Made by a program: the position numbers and the translations under genes. Under the pieces are notes generated by a model, which did no database searches, had not been told where the DNA came from, and saw only the letters and a list, made by a program, of their open reading frames with translations. Below, piece after piece: positions 11,401 to 26,400 of a stretch of 64,000 nucleotides of DNA (its first letter is position 1; each line of letters opens with the position of its first letter). The DNA is from Meghimatium bilineatum (lineage: Eukaryota; Mollusca; Gastropoda; Stylommatophora; Philomycidae): assembly GCA_034231615.1 (NCBI GenBank), contig CM067304.1, positions 17,814,944 through 17,878,943 on the forward strand. Reading direction: 5' to 3'.

Positions 11401-14400
11401 GATTAGAAACCAGTATCATGGCATATGGGACTCGGCATACCGTTCCAGCAGCCATCCAGGAGAATGCAGTCTCAAATTTTCTCTTACGTCATTCGGGGGT
11501 TGATTTATCTGAATCTGTACACACGCATCTGGATATACTTTGCAGCGCCCGTGTGTTGCCGGGGCCCAAGGAGGGAGCAAAGAATAGCAACACTGTTTAC
11601 CTTCCACGCATGTCGTAAAAGGCGACTAAGGAGGTTATGGGATGGAGTTGGCTGTCCCATCCCATATAGGGTCAGTGACCCAAAGCCATGCTGAAGTCAG
11701 ATGTGTCATGCCGAAAGGCGCAGATATCGCAGCAATGCTATAAACCATGACACAACGCATTCCGTTCTCCGGACTACATCCTGCTAATCTGCAGGAGTTT
11801 GAGGACGAACGAAGAAGAAGAAGAAGTACTCTGCAGCAATGAACATGGTCAATATTTCTGTACCCGGAAAGATGATTCAGTTTGGTGCATACATAGAATT
11901 CTTGGAGTTAGGTGACAGGGCAAAGTCCCTAACATTGATCCTGTTATTTGGTAGGCAAAAAAACCAAGACCCGCAATGTGTGACCTAGGCAAACTATCAG
12001 CTGGTCGTGTGATATATAGCCCCTCTGAGTAGAAGACTTCTCCTTAGGCATTGCGCTAAGCCGAAAGCGGATGTCTCCTGGGCATGAGAGAAAGCTTAGA
12101 GAAACCACCACACTGCACATAGGAAGTAAGAGCAAATTGCTCGCAATTCCTGGGGATAGCAAACAACAATATCTTGTGGCTTTGAGCAATGCTGGATAAG
12201 TTGTTGTATCATTCCCTCATTCTTTTCTTTTTGCTGTTTCTTCTTATCTTGCTCTTTATTTTCCTCTTCTCCCTTCTTCTTATCCTCTCTTTATTATCTA
12301 ATTCTGCTTTTTTATCTATTCCTATCATACCATCGCACGAAAATGCGCTTATTTAATTCCTGCTTTATTCCGGTGCTATCATATGGATGTGAGAGCTGGA
12401 AAAGCTCTTTATCTTCAGAAAAGAAATTACTGAGTTTCGAGAACAAATGTCTTTGTAGGATAACTAACACCCATTGGAGTGAATTCAAATCGAATGATAA
12501 AATCAGAGAAGAGATACATCAAAATTTCATCATAGATATCAGAAAACACAGTTGGTCCTACATCTGGCATGTCCTACACGCAGACACCAGCAGAATACAC
12601 CACCAATCTCTTGAATGGGTACCTACAGGCAAAAGAGCAAGGGGTAGACCAAAAGAAAGACTCAGAAGAACAATACTTAGAGAAAGTAAAACAACCAATA
12701 TTCATACTATTCAAGAACTGCACAGAATAGCTTTGAACAGACAGAATTGGAGAGATCTGACCTCTGCCCTATGCACTAACTTCAGCGCAAAAGGAATATG
12801 AATTAATGAATCATACAATGTCTCTTTGTGCAGTATTTTTTTTTTTTTTTTGTACTGATTAAGGCTTTTTAACCAAAAAGTCATCTGTTTTTGTGGTTGT
12901 TTTTAAGTATGCTGTGTACTTAAATATTGGCAACACTCCTTGCCTATTCCCATATATTTTTTGCTAGTTTGTTAATCTTCTTCTCTATGCCAGATGGTGG
13001 AATTTTACTTTTTCTGACATTCTTTTTTTTTTATGGCGAAGGTGGTTCTTGTTTGCATTTAGTGCCTACCTACATATTTTATGGTTAATTAATTTAAATA
13101 TAATATCAATAATTAATTTAAATATTCATTGGTTAGGGTTAAAGAGTAAAGGTAGGTCCCATGGAATCTGCCATTGGGGATGAAGATAACTCTTCATGTA
13201 TTAAGCCGCAGCAACTATTAGGTGGGGTGGCCAGTTCCCTTCCTTGCTGTTTTTTACCTTCCCTAACTCATGCGTCAGGTACTCATTTACAGCTGAGTCG
13301 ACTGGAGGAGTGGTCGTGTCAAGTGAGAAATCACAACCCGGATTTTTTTTTATGTCCGGACGTGGTTTCGAACCTGGCACGCTGTAACCAGATGATAGCA
13401 AGCAAGCTCACTATCCACTAGGCTACCGCGCTCCTCTTAGAGTTAGTTATGTTTTATGAATCTTAATCCTAAATATATTTATATTAAAATTAATGGATGA
13501 TAAACATAGCCAAGGGAAATAATCACATAGGTAGGCACTAATTCCAAACTAGTTCCATGAAGTTTTCCAGAGCCTATGCAAGTTCCTGATGGCTGTTTTG
13601 CTCAATGTGACTGTAAGGTGCAATGGCACGATGAATAGCCTGCTACTCTGGAGGAGACTTTTGGCATACTTGCTCTCAATGGTTGGTTGGTTGCTGATCT
13701 AACAACGGTTGGACCATAGCTCATTCTCTTTAACCCAATGAAATTGTGTGATATATGTATCTGTTTGTGAGCTGTTTTGTTCTATATAAGGTGTTACGTT
13801 TATCTGGCCTCGGAGGAAGAAGCATTTTCCTGACATTTAAGAAAGTAGTGGTTGGCAGTTTCGTAGGGATTAGTGCATAGCCTGCACCATGACGTGTATT
13901 GTAATTGTATTCTGTTCAGGTGATTGTTAAGCTGTACATGTTGTGTGTGAAGTTGAAAATGATACTCTAGTCATTCCTTCCCAGGAGGTTGATGTTGTCT
14001 TTGGGATTTGAGGTGGTCATATATATGTAGCTTTCTCTCCCAGTGTTTACCTTGGCTCATATGTTCAGACAAGTCTATTTGTTCACTCATTCAGGTCTAT
14101 TTTGTGCAAGACATTCATGTCTATTTTGTGAATTCGTGTCTATGTTGAAGTGAGTCAGTGATGTCTTAAGAGTGTCTTTAAAACACTTCTTCTGTCCACC
14201 TCCCTTGTGGGGGCCAGTCTGTAGTTCTCCATATAGCAACGTTTTGGTAGATAATGATTTTCTTATATGGACCATGTGTTCAACCTTACTTGTCTGTACC
14301 TTCATCAACATTGTGTGTGTGGGCTTATAGATTTATATTTCATCAGTACTTCACTGTCTTGTATTTTATTCCAACAATGGATGTTAAGTATCTTATGAAC

Positions 14401-17400
14401 GCAGGCTTCTGAATGTGGCACTAGCTTTTACTATTCTGTTGTTTACCTCAGTGTTGATGTTTATGGCAGGCCTACTCGTGATATGGTTACTATTCTGTTT
14501 ACCTCAGTGTTGATGTTATGGCAGGCCTAATAGTGATATGGTTACTATTCTGTTTACCTCAGTGTTGATGTTAATGGCAGGCCTAGTAGTGATATGGTTA
14601 TTATTCTGTTTACCTCAGTGTTGATGTTTATGGCAGGCCTACTAGTGATATGGTTACTGTTCTGTTGTTTACCTCAGTGTTGATGTTTATGGCAGGCCTA
14701 CTAGTGATATGGTTACTGTTCTGTTGTTTACCTCAGTGTCAATGTTTATGACAGGCCTACTAGTGATATGGTTATTGTTCTGTTGTTTACCTCAGTGTTG
14801 ATGTTTATGGCAGGCCTACTAGTGATATGGTTACAGATGTCCACCATTCAGGGTAAGTGGTTAGAAACACTGAACATATTAGTTACCACACTGAAATCAG
14901 ATGTGTCATGCCATTGTTATAAATTAAAAACAGCAAAATAATACATTACCATTCTCTGGATTACATACTTCTGGAAGTCTTGTAAGATAATTATCCTGGA
15001 ATACGAAGATTGGCGAGACAAACCTGTGCAACTGTGGACTGAGCCCAGAGATTTCAGAACTCATTCTTCATGCCTGTCAACTCTACCAAGAAGAGAGGGA
15101 GAAAATATGGCCTACTGAGACAGCACTGCTTCCAGACTTGAGGGGTTCCAAGGATGACCTGAAGCGAATCACACAATTCATTGAAGCTATTAGTGCTGTA
15201 ACCTGATATCTGACTGAAGAACGAAGAAGAAAAATATCCTGGAATACGAGATATTCTGTGGGAAATTTAGAGCAAATGTTTTGTTCATTGTAGATGTTTT
15301 ATCAATTATAGGTCGTATCTGGTGATTCTGAAGATGAATTATCTACTCCTGCACCGAAACATAATTTGGTTGACCTGGAGGATATTGGTAACTTCATGAA
15401 ACAGTCTCAGGTATGTCTCTCTCACATCTTTTTATCTCTTTTTTTCTGGCTGACTTTAAAACTAAATATTATTTGTTCGTTTCTATGTATTCTTCTGTGA
15501 TTAATTGTTAAACGTCCAGTCCAATATTTGTTATGTATAGAGCAGTTTTATTTTAGGCCTTCTTGGGTTGCGTGATACTACACATTTGATGACACTTGTA
15601 CACTGATACTACACAACAACTGATGACTCGTCTATGCTACTGCACAACTTCAGTGATCAATTGCTAAAGTCTGATATTATTTGTCATGTATAGAGCGGTT
15701 TTATTTTAGGTCGTCATGGATTCCCACAACTTGCTATATTGTATGATAACTTGTTAGCATCAGTTAGTGATGGGATTAACAAGTATGTAAAGAACATCAA
15801 CAGGGATTGGAGAGGAGTTGGACGCCGCCAATTATGCCTATATAAATACTTCAAAAGATAGTCAATAGTTATCAGATTCATAAATCTCTGCTTGCAATAG
15901 TAGAATGCTGAAAACTTGTTTGAACATGTATGCAAACATGATTCCCTGTCAAAAATGATATTGTAGGGTATAGTTGGAAGTAGAAGATACAGAATTGGGG
16001 GAGGGGGGGGGTATAAGGGTGTCAAAGAAAATATTGGGCAGACAATATCAAAGACTGGACTAGTCAATATCCATGGTCATCCACACCGCTGAAGATGGAA
16101 ATCCCTGGAGGACCCTTTGACATATACAGTGTAGTACCATTGAAACCCTGACAAGTTAAGAATAGGTGGATGCTAACTTGTTGAGTATTTGTCTAATATT
16201 GATAACAGCTCTAATAGTCATATTATGTTAATGATATTGGTCTTAGGCTCAGTGGTAGAGTAGTTTGTAAGTCCAGCCATAACCATCTAGATATGTATAA
16301 AAGATCATGCTACGGCATCACAAAAAGAGTCGGTTGTTACCAAACATAACTAGGATTTCCCTTACAGTAAATACTAAGCCCTAGTCCAGAATAGCCCTGC
16401 GTGCTGATCCCAAACAACGCCACTCATCTTGGCTGATGCAACAAGATTATTAGTTGCTTTATGTGTATCTTATGTCATCATTCAGTGAAACAAGTAGAGT
16501 ATCAAAAATAAGTATCGCTGCGTGAGTTCAGTGCTCGGGAAAATTCTGAAGGACAGATTGGTATACGTGAGACTCGTACATTTTCCAGCAACACTCATGA
16601 AACTACTTTGTAGCTCCTCATGACAACCAACTCTTTTTGTAAACATTTTTCGCATTTCTGATAAACAGAGATGGTTGGTGAGACATCTATGTTTATTTTT
16701 TAATCATTAACCTTTAGGGCTCTGATTTAAAAATTAAGATACATCCCCTGGGGCCTGAATTCTTTTTTGGAAAATTTGCGTTATTGATGGTGGGTTTTTT
16801 GAAAATGTGATAACTTTTTTGTTTTAAAAGATTTTATATCAAAACTAATATAATATGAACTAAATAAAATAAAAAAACGTGAAGAAATCGCATATAACGT
16901 CCGTCCGGTCAACACTAGGTCTAGCCTGACACACATCGTAATTATTGTCTATGCACACACGTGGCACCCCTGATACATATTATTTTTGTGTTTTTGAACG
17001 ACTACACAAACATTCTTATCAAATAACAACATATTAAACACAAAAACAACAATTAAAACATGTAGTTACGATCACTTAACCATGCCATGCGGTACGCAAT
17101 TTGATAGTAAAATACGGTCCGGAAATGGCCAACGTCGCTCTAGAAATTCATTGACAAAACCAGCCATCTTTCTCTCTTCTTGCAATTGTAATGTGTAAAG
17201 GAATTTGACCTTTAAACTGTGACGTATTCCTAGCTTCGTTTGGCGGGTTTTATACGTCACAGGATCATTACTTCGTGAAGTTTCATACTTGGGAATCGGG
17301 CCATAACGTATGTAGTCAATTTGCGCCAATTAGGCCTAAAGGTTAAATAAGTTTCTGTTTCCTGTTTATATTCATTCTTTAAAAAAGTCCCTGTTGGACC

Positions 17401-20400
17401 ACAACATAGAAAATGTCCTTATTCCTTTTTTTATTGTTTTTTTTTTACATTAGTTTTACTATTTGATAGTCAGAATATCCAGTAATATTATATTACATTA
17501 TTATAGTTAAAATATCCAGTATTATTATATTACATTATTATAATTAAAATATCCATTAATATTATATTACATTATTATAGTTAGAATAGCCAGTAATATT
17601 ATATTAAATTATTATAGTTAGAATATCCAGTAATATTATATTACATTATTATAGTCAGAATATCCAGTAATATTATATTACATTAATATAGTTAGAATAT
17701 CCAGTAATATTATATTACATTATTATAGATAGAATATCCAGTAATATTATATTACATTATTATAGATAGAATATCCTGTACCCTTGTTGTAAGCCGACAC
17801 AACATACAAAATGTACCCTTGATTTAAGATGACACAATGTACGAAATGTGAACTGACACAACGTACGAAACGTACCCAACATTGTTTAGTGTGAGTGAAG
17901 AAGATACCGCCTGTGTGTTGCCGGGGCCCCGAAAGGGAAGCAAAGAATAGCAACACTGTTTACCTTCCACGCATGTCATAAAAGGCAACTAAGGAGGTTA
18001 TGGGATGGAGTTGGCTGTCCCATCCCATATAGGGTCAGTACCCAAAGCCATGCTGAAGTCAGATGTGTCAGGCTGAAAGGCGCAGATATCGCAGCAATGC
18101 TGTAAACCATGACACAATGCATTCCGTTCTGCGGACTACATCCTGCTAATCTGCAGGAGTTTAATAACGAACGCAGAAGAAGAAGAAGATACAATTCTCT
18201 GTGTAAACTCCAACAAAACGTGATTCTCTGTGTAAACTCCAACAAAACGTGATTCTCTGTGTGAATTGTAACATAATTTGACACTGTGTGTCTTCTCTGT
18301 AAAACTATACTCTCCTTGTCATCTCTAACAAAAGATGACTGTAGTGATTTAGTGAGTATGAGTGTGCATGTCTAACATTCCTTTGTACTTATTGAACAGA
18401 ATAATAAACTTGCCAATGGTACAGCTGGTGGACACGGAGATGGTCCAAGAGAGATGATCACACCATTGCTGAGAGAATCATTGGAGAAACAGGGATATAA
18501 ATTGATAGGTTCACATTCTGGGGTCAAATTGTGCAGGTGGACTAAAGTAAGTAAATAAAGGTACAGATATTTCAGCCAAGCTGTAAACCATGACAATGCA
18601 TCCATTCTCCTGACTACATTCTGCTAATCTGCAGGAGTTTGAGAGCGAATGCAGAATTAGAAACAAAGGGGAGGGGTAAGAAAGTATATTCTTTGCGTAA
18701 AGAACTACAACCAGAAACTGACCGGAATACTGGGCTTATGCACCCTTAGATGGCTGATGGCTAGCTAAGCATTTATGGATGGAAATGTCATCAGTGCTGT
18801 AATGCTAGTTCCTAATCATAATGTACCACTGAAGACGGATCATTGCCACAAATAAAACGGTGACACAGTGCATTTCCATTCCCTGGACTACATCCTGCTG
18901 GGAATCTAGTAGGACCATTGTACTGCTACAAGAGAAAACCAGCAGGAGTTTGAGAATCAACTCTGAAGAAGAAGAAGAATCAAGATGTAAGCTAGTTAGC
19001 AATGATCACTTGCATACTGCAAGATCTATCTTATCTATGTTCCTTCGACATAAGGCAGAAACAAAATATCTATTCCATATTAATGTATGGCTCAGAAACA
19101 TGGACACTAAAAAACAATTAGAAGACAAAATTGATACCTTTGAGATGTGGGTATATAGAAGAATAGGGTGAAAATTATGGAAAGAGAAGAAAACAAATAA
19201 AGAGGTGCTAAAGACGCTTAATTTGAAGAAAGAACTACTAAGAGAAATAAAGATCAGGCAAATAAAATACTTTGGACACATTAAAAGACATGACACCCTA
19301 TTGAAGACCTTACTTGAGGGTAAAGTCAAAGGGAAGCGAGCAAGAGGTATGCAGAGATACAAGTGGGAGAGTAACATTACACGATGGACAGGTTACAGTC
19401 TAGCAGAGTGCACCAGCGAGACAGGAGATGTTGGAGATACGTTACAGCCAACCTTCGTTGCGGAGACGGCACTTGATGATGATGATGAGAGCTCTCCAGT
19501 TCAAGCAATGTGATGCTACTGTATGTAATTCTTGTACGTTGTTGAGACCTATAGTCATACCCTCTTTGATGGTTGTTCATTTACTCATCTTTTTGTTCGT
19601 TTCGTTTCCACATATATTTACGTTTTTATGTACTTTCTGACCTTCCGGCACATCATTTCCGTTGGACATTGTGATAATTTTTCTATTCGTCGTCTTTTAA
19701 TGTTTTGCTTGTGTCTTGATAAAGACCTTTTGGTTGAAACGTTGAATGTGATTTGTGTATTGTAATTTTTATGATTTCTTGTGTGCTCATCATTGCCCAT
19801 CATTACCCACTAGTTTTAGATATAGTCTGTGGTGTCCCATTGAGACGAAATATAAACCTGTGTTTTACGTAAGTCTAATGGTTGTTCAGCGAAGAGTCTC
19901 TCTTGGTCTTCCTATTTCTCTTTTGCCATTTTAATACTTGTAGTGGCAGTCTGTTTTCATTCATTCTAAGTACATGTCCAAGTACTTATGTACCATGTTA
20001 GTTAGTTAGTTAGTCGTCGGATCATCATCACTGCAAACTGGACACATCCATAGTTGCTCCGATTTCTCCTTGAATGTATCCGCCATCACACTTCTGCTGA
20101 CAGTACCGGTCCTATGCTGGTTGACCATCATTCTTCTGCGCCCTCCAAAATGTTCACCTCTAGCAACACCACATTTCAATCCCTGATCTTTAATCCTAGC
20201 CATTGAAAAGGAATCATCATCCACATTTGTCTCACTCTCGCGTGTTATATCTCTTAAGGAGTTCAAAACGTCAGCGCGATCCATTGCCCCATCGCCCTAT
20301 GCCACAATCGCACACGATGCCAGTTGATCCACTCTTTCATTGCCTCGAACGCCCACATGTCCCGGCCTACAGAACATGCCTAATTACAGATCCATCAGTG

Positions 20401-23400
20401 TATATAATCACATCCCCCTCTTTGGTATTCTCACTGATTAAAGTCTGCACTTCTTTCTCCACAGCTGTGGGACACCATTCCCTGCTAAGTGATATTACTA
20501 CTCTCAAACAAGTTTTGAAATCTGTGGGTAGACCTATCCATTCCGCACCTGCTGCCACATCCTGTAATCTGCACACGCTTTGTATTACATCCTCAGCACG
20601 TCCCATCCACGACCTTCCTCTCTTGAGTCTGCTGCCTTTAACTTTCTGTATTTCGGAATGCAACGGGTGTTCCTTATCTGCATGTATTTGAAGGTACGCC
20701 CGTGCACGGCAATACTGTAATCTATGCTCAGCTGTTGGGCAGTCAAGTAGGTATCGCATAGCTCTTGTCGATGTGTCTCTTGTGCATCCCAGAATGATAC
20801 GCATTGCTGCATTCTGGACTCTATCCAGTCTTTCGATCTGAGTTTGGCTAAGAGTCAGAATTGCCAGTGCATATTCCACCACAGCCACAACCAAACCCTG
20901 GTACAAAAGAAATAACAATCTTTGCTCACACTGCGCAGCAGCCATAGCCTTCATTGCTGCTAAGCCTATGTATTTGTACCATGTTGTTTCTAAGGAAGAA
21001 AAAGATGTCCATCATTTTCTTTAATACATACTTGCATAGTGCAAGATCTAACAGAAGTTAATTCTTTGATCATAATATTTGTCATGTTTTAGTATCTTAT
21101 TCTTGTTGTAATCTATATTTTCTGTATCAAGACTTTTGTCCTTTTCAGTTTGACTTTTTTTTTAAACTACTGATTTCTCTGTCAGTTCTTAGTTTTGATT
21201 TTATTGTTCTGTTTGTATTAAGCACAATTTTCATTTATATTTTTATTGGTTGTGTTGTTAGATCCCTGTTGAGTGTGTATATTGGTTGTAATTACTAGTT
21301 TAGTCTCTGCTGTGTTTAATTTCAGTCCATGCTGCGTGGTCGGGGAGGCTGTTACAAGCACACATTCTATGGAATTGAAAGTCATCGATGCATGGAAACA
21401 ACACCGAGCCTGGCATGTGCTAACAAATGTGTCTTCTGTTGGCGGTAGGTGCTAGAACATTACTAGATTTTGGTTGTAAAGAATAATCATAATGTAGCAA
21501 TTGAGATTTGAAGCAGGTCCACACAGATGGCACCTACTTGCCTCACAGCTTGAGTCAACACGGTTTCCATCTTTGACCCGGTATCACTAAAAAAAATATG
21601 CGATTTTATGCCATCTAGGTGAGTAGGTGTTACCTGAACAAACCTGGTTCAAATCCTCATTTGCTGCATTATGATATTTTTCTTTAATAATAAATTCCTC
21701 GATGCCTCTATATTATATTATAGATTTCTTTGTTCTTGTGTTAGCCATCGAGGGAGGTCACTATTGTGTTCTTTATAATCTTCTCTCCCTGAGCAGCCAT
21801 AGTTTCTTTCAGTTGTTAGGTAATTGAGAAAAACATAGGCGGGGCTGATATCCTTAACTGTGCGAGAAACAATGCAGGCAAATAGATTTAGTGAGTGTGA
21901 TGATTTTAGAATTAGTGAGTGTGATGATTTTAGAATTAGTGAATGGGATTATTTTAGAATTAGTGAATGGGATTATTTTAGAATTAGTGAGTGTGATGAT
22001 TATAGAATTAGTGAGTGTGATGATTATAGAATTAATGAGTATGATGATTATAGAATTAATGAGTGTGATGATTTATCTTCTGTGTCCAGAATAAAACAGT
22101 TGGGTTTACAGTATTGTGTTGCCAGAAATTAATGTCATTATGGGCTTAGGATAATGTTCTTCTGGGTTTTCTGGTTTATTTAAATTTCTGTTGTTGACAA
22201 TTTTCTTGCCAATATCCATGTTCAATAGGTTATAGGTCATAGGTTGAATGCATATTTTCTTTACTGTAATCAGGCACCACACAAATCCTGTTGGGACAGA
22301 ATGGAAATGGAAGATGGATGATGCTCAGACTGTATTTGATGGGGCTGTCAGCAACCATATTAAGTTAATCAAACAGTTTAGAGGTCAGTTTTTTTTTTTC
22401 ATGAAAGAATAAGTTTTACATGAGACTGATGGATTTTATATGAAGTAGTGGGTCCTCATATGTGGGGGTGGATTTTGTATGAGGGAAACATTTTATATGA
22501 GTTGGTTTTATATGAGGTAGTGGGTCCTCATATGTTGGCAGTGGATTTTGTATGAGGGAAACATATTTTATATGAGTTGGTTTTATATGAAGTAGTGGGT
22601 CCTCATATGTTGGCAGTGGATTTTGTATGAGGGAAACATATTTTATATGAGTTGGTTTTATATGAAGTAGTGGGTCCTCATATGTGGGCAGTGGATTTTG
22701 TATGAGGGAAACATATTTTATATGAGTTGGTTTTATATTAAGTTATTGAGTCCTCATATGTGGGGAGTGGCTTTGTATGAGTTTTATATAACAGTTAAAC
22801 AGATTTTCAGAAACAACATCAGGGAAATCTGGCTGAACAGATGGGCTGACTGATCAAAATTTATTTAGTGAAATCATACAACCAAAGGACAATGACAACA
22901 ACAAAAAATTGTGCAGGAAAAACTAATCCCTTATCTTTCAGTTTTGAACAGGACATGTGAGAGTTAATAGTCATTTATACCGTATTAGACCCCAGAAACT
23001 ACCCATTTATACACGCACTTCTCTACCCAACAAAACATCTGAAAGCTGAAAACCTCTCTATATTGACTGCCCTTCCCTCTCAGCAGCCAGTACACACAAA
23101 ACTGTACACACTCCCTTAAGTCACTCACTATCTCACTGTATTGATCACTAAGTCAACTTCAGAAGACCTGCACATTTTCAAGAATGACATTGAGCTGCCA
23201 AAAGTAGAACTACTCAGCAACAATTTGATATTGACGACAAAAACAGCAATAACATTTGGGGTAATTCTCAAGACTGCAAGAAAATATAGGCAAACTCCCC
23301 TCATTGGTAAAAGACTACAGCTCAAGGAATTGAAACTTAGTTACATTGCATAAAAATTGCAACATACAGCCACATTGCAGAAAAATTAAATAACCTGCAG

Positions 23401-26400
23401 CTACATTACATACAAATTGAAACCTACAGCCACATTGCATCACAATTCATTTGGGACTTCCTGGAAAATCTTTGCATAAAAAGAAATAACAATCTGGAGC
23501 AGAAAATAAAACTTCACTACCTGGTACAGGAAACATGGAAGACAAACTCATACTCCATCTAGGTTCTTTCATCTTATAACTTAATGTGGTCTCTACCTGG
23601 TGTAGTGGTTAAGTTTTCACCTTGCACTCAAGAGATTGTGGGTTCAAATTCCACTCACAATGTCTTGCTTTCAAAGTTGATTTTTTTAAAATAGAAATTC
23701 TCGGGATTATCGCTGGAAGCTATGGAGTTACATGTTACAAATGGTACTCGGCAGGTGTTGTACTGCTTCGTTGAAAGGGACATTGTATATATGCAATAAC
23801 CAGCGTACATCTCTAAAGTATAATTATTTTAGATGGCAGTTTTAGCTTCTTCATAGATTGCCAAAAACTTTTACAACAACATCTGTGGTCAAATATATTG
23901 AAAAACAGAGACTGAAATGGTTACGTCACTTAATGAGAGCAAATTATTGGCCACCGTCAAGAGCATTCAACATGAAAATGGAAACAGCAATATGCAGAGG
24001 AAGACCAAGAAGAAGGTGGATGGAAAGAATTAATCAACATTCTGAGACATCAAAATATTATTTAATGTCAAGTGACCAAATGTGCCATAGCCTAAAAAAA
24101 CAAAACAATTGTCATTCAATCCTGCAACATTTTGCCTTACAGCAAAAGCATACAAAATATAAATAGAATAAAATATAAATACCAAAGAATTTTCCCTAGT
24201 CATTTTTGTATCTTCTTCTTCAGCGTTCATTCTCAAACTCCTGCTGGATCTCAGTTGTAGCAGGACCATGATCCATTCTAGATTTTCAGCCGGATGTAGT
24301 CTGGGATTCCTGTAATATAATAAAACATATAACATAATATCCATATTAGTTATACAAGGGCCAATAGTTGCTAGGCGATTTGGTGCTGTTGAACGGATTG
24401 GTTCAATTCCCGTAGGTCTCAAGAATTTTTTTTAATTGTCCTCTGGCTTCCTACTTAAAAATTTACTTGTATAAACAATTATTTGAAGCAAAATTGTATT
24501 GTCTATATATGTTACCCATGTTTACAAGAAGACCTATCGGTCCTTGTATAACTAATATGGATATTATGTTATATGTTTGTTGTTACTGAGGATATTTCAA
24601 TACCTGTACGGGATGTTTGTTGTTGTTGTAATAGTCATTGTCTCGATTGGTTCGTTCTGGTGACTGTGTGTGCACGGTATGAATGACGTGACAAAATCTT
24701 ATCTTTTTTTGGGGATGCGGTTAGTCAAGTATGGATGAACTCGTGTGCAATAGTTGCTTGGCGATTTGGTGCTGTTGAACGGACTGGTTCAATTCCCGTT
24801 AGTCTCAAGAATTTTTAAAAATTGTCCTCTGGATCCCTACTTAAAAATCTACCCTGACAGCTATGGTTCTTATTATTAATCACTGTGACCGCACTAGCAA
24901 ATCTGTCTGCTCTTTAATTTCCCCTAACATCCATGTGTTCAGGTAAAAAATTAAGGTGACTCTCCTCATCACAGATTTCCTAATTGACTTCAGCAACTAT
25001 TATTTGATCTGTCTTCTCTAGGAGTCCCAGGTGTCTTGCCAGACAAATTTGATGAGGCTATGAACATCCAACATTGTGCACTGTCATTAGTTGGGGAGCC
25101 TATCATGTACCCAGAGATTAACAAATTTGTTGAACTGCTGCACAGCAAACATATATCCAGTTTTCTGGTCACAAATGCACAGTTCCCACAAGAAATCAGG
25201 TCAATAAGTTTAAGTTTTCTTAGGTAACCTGATTAGTTACTTAATTATTGGATGTTAATTATTGGTTATGGACTGTAAAAGTTACTTTTTAATCTTGATA
25301 AAGAACTTTTGGTTTACACGTAGATTTATGTGTGTTTCCAGTGATTGCAAAACTTTATTACTCTGTTCCAAGTTTCACCAAAGTTACCAACGCTGATACA
25401 TTAGAAAGAAGACACTTGTATGTTATCGGGGGTCCAGAAGGGGAGAAAAGAATAGCAACACAGTTTATCTTCTGCGCATGTCATGCGAGTATGACTAAGG
25501 AGGTTTTGGGGTGAAGTTGGCTCTCCCATCCTATATTGGGTCAAAGTGAACCAGATTTTATGCTGAAGTCAGATGTGTCAGACAGAAAGATGCAGATGTT
25601 GCAGCTCAGCTGTAAGCTATGACACAACACATTTTGTTCTCCAGACCACATCCTGCTAATCTGCAGGAGTTGAGAATGAGCGCTGGAGAAGAAGAAGAAA
25701 GAGTAGACAATACAATAGTATTTTCCATGCTCAGTTTGCGTAGACTCGGATAGTTAAGATACATTAGGAGAGTGGAAAATGATGGAATACAAAAGGATCT
25801 CTCTAGGAAATTACTGTCTGGGAATAGATCTCAGGGCTAACATCTACTTTGGTACACAGATGTGTGGAAGAGGGAAAAGCATGATAAAGGCATTGATATG
25901 AAATCATAAGAGCAGGGTCCCATTGATCATGTTGCATGGTGTGGAAAAATCAGGAATGATGGTATAAAGACAGAGGAAAAGTGATAACAGTTTACGGGCT
26001 GCATATCTAAGAAGACACACAGCCACACACGATATCACAAGAGATGAAGAGTTTCCCTGTACATACTGTGGAAGACTATGGTTCAGATTGTCACCATGGA
26101 TTATAACTTGATACTATTTCTTATAGCACAGCAATAATACGGTCTTGAAAGGTGGAAAAGTGTGAACAAACAGGCTTGAACTTTTGTCAGACACAGAGGT
26201 GCTTAGTGTTCCCCCCCCCCCCCCCCCCCAGTAGATATCGAGAGGTATGCGTGCTAATGACTTCTGTCACTCCTAGATTCAATATGCACTTCATTCTGGT
26301 CCGTAAATGTCAATTTATACTAGTGTCAGCCCAATCAAGGCCAACTCCTTAGAGTGAAGATGCATCTTAGTCCAGCCAACAGAGGCTGGAAACTAAGATG

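Noticed and set aside
17072-17329. 85-codon minus-strand frame
   Set aside because: Lies wholly within the piggyBac-like MITE and does not resemble a transposase.
23588-23665. Candidate tRNA gene
   Set aside because: A and B boxes present, but no cloverleaf acceptor pairing seen and it continues into T-rich sequence; more likely a SINE head.
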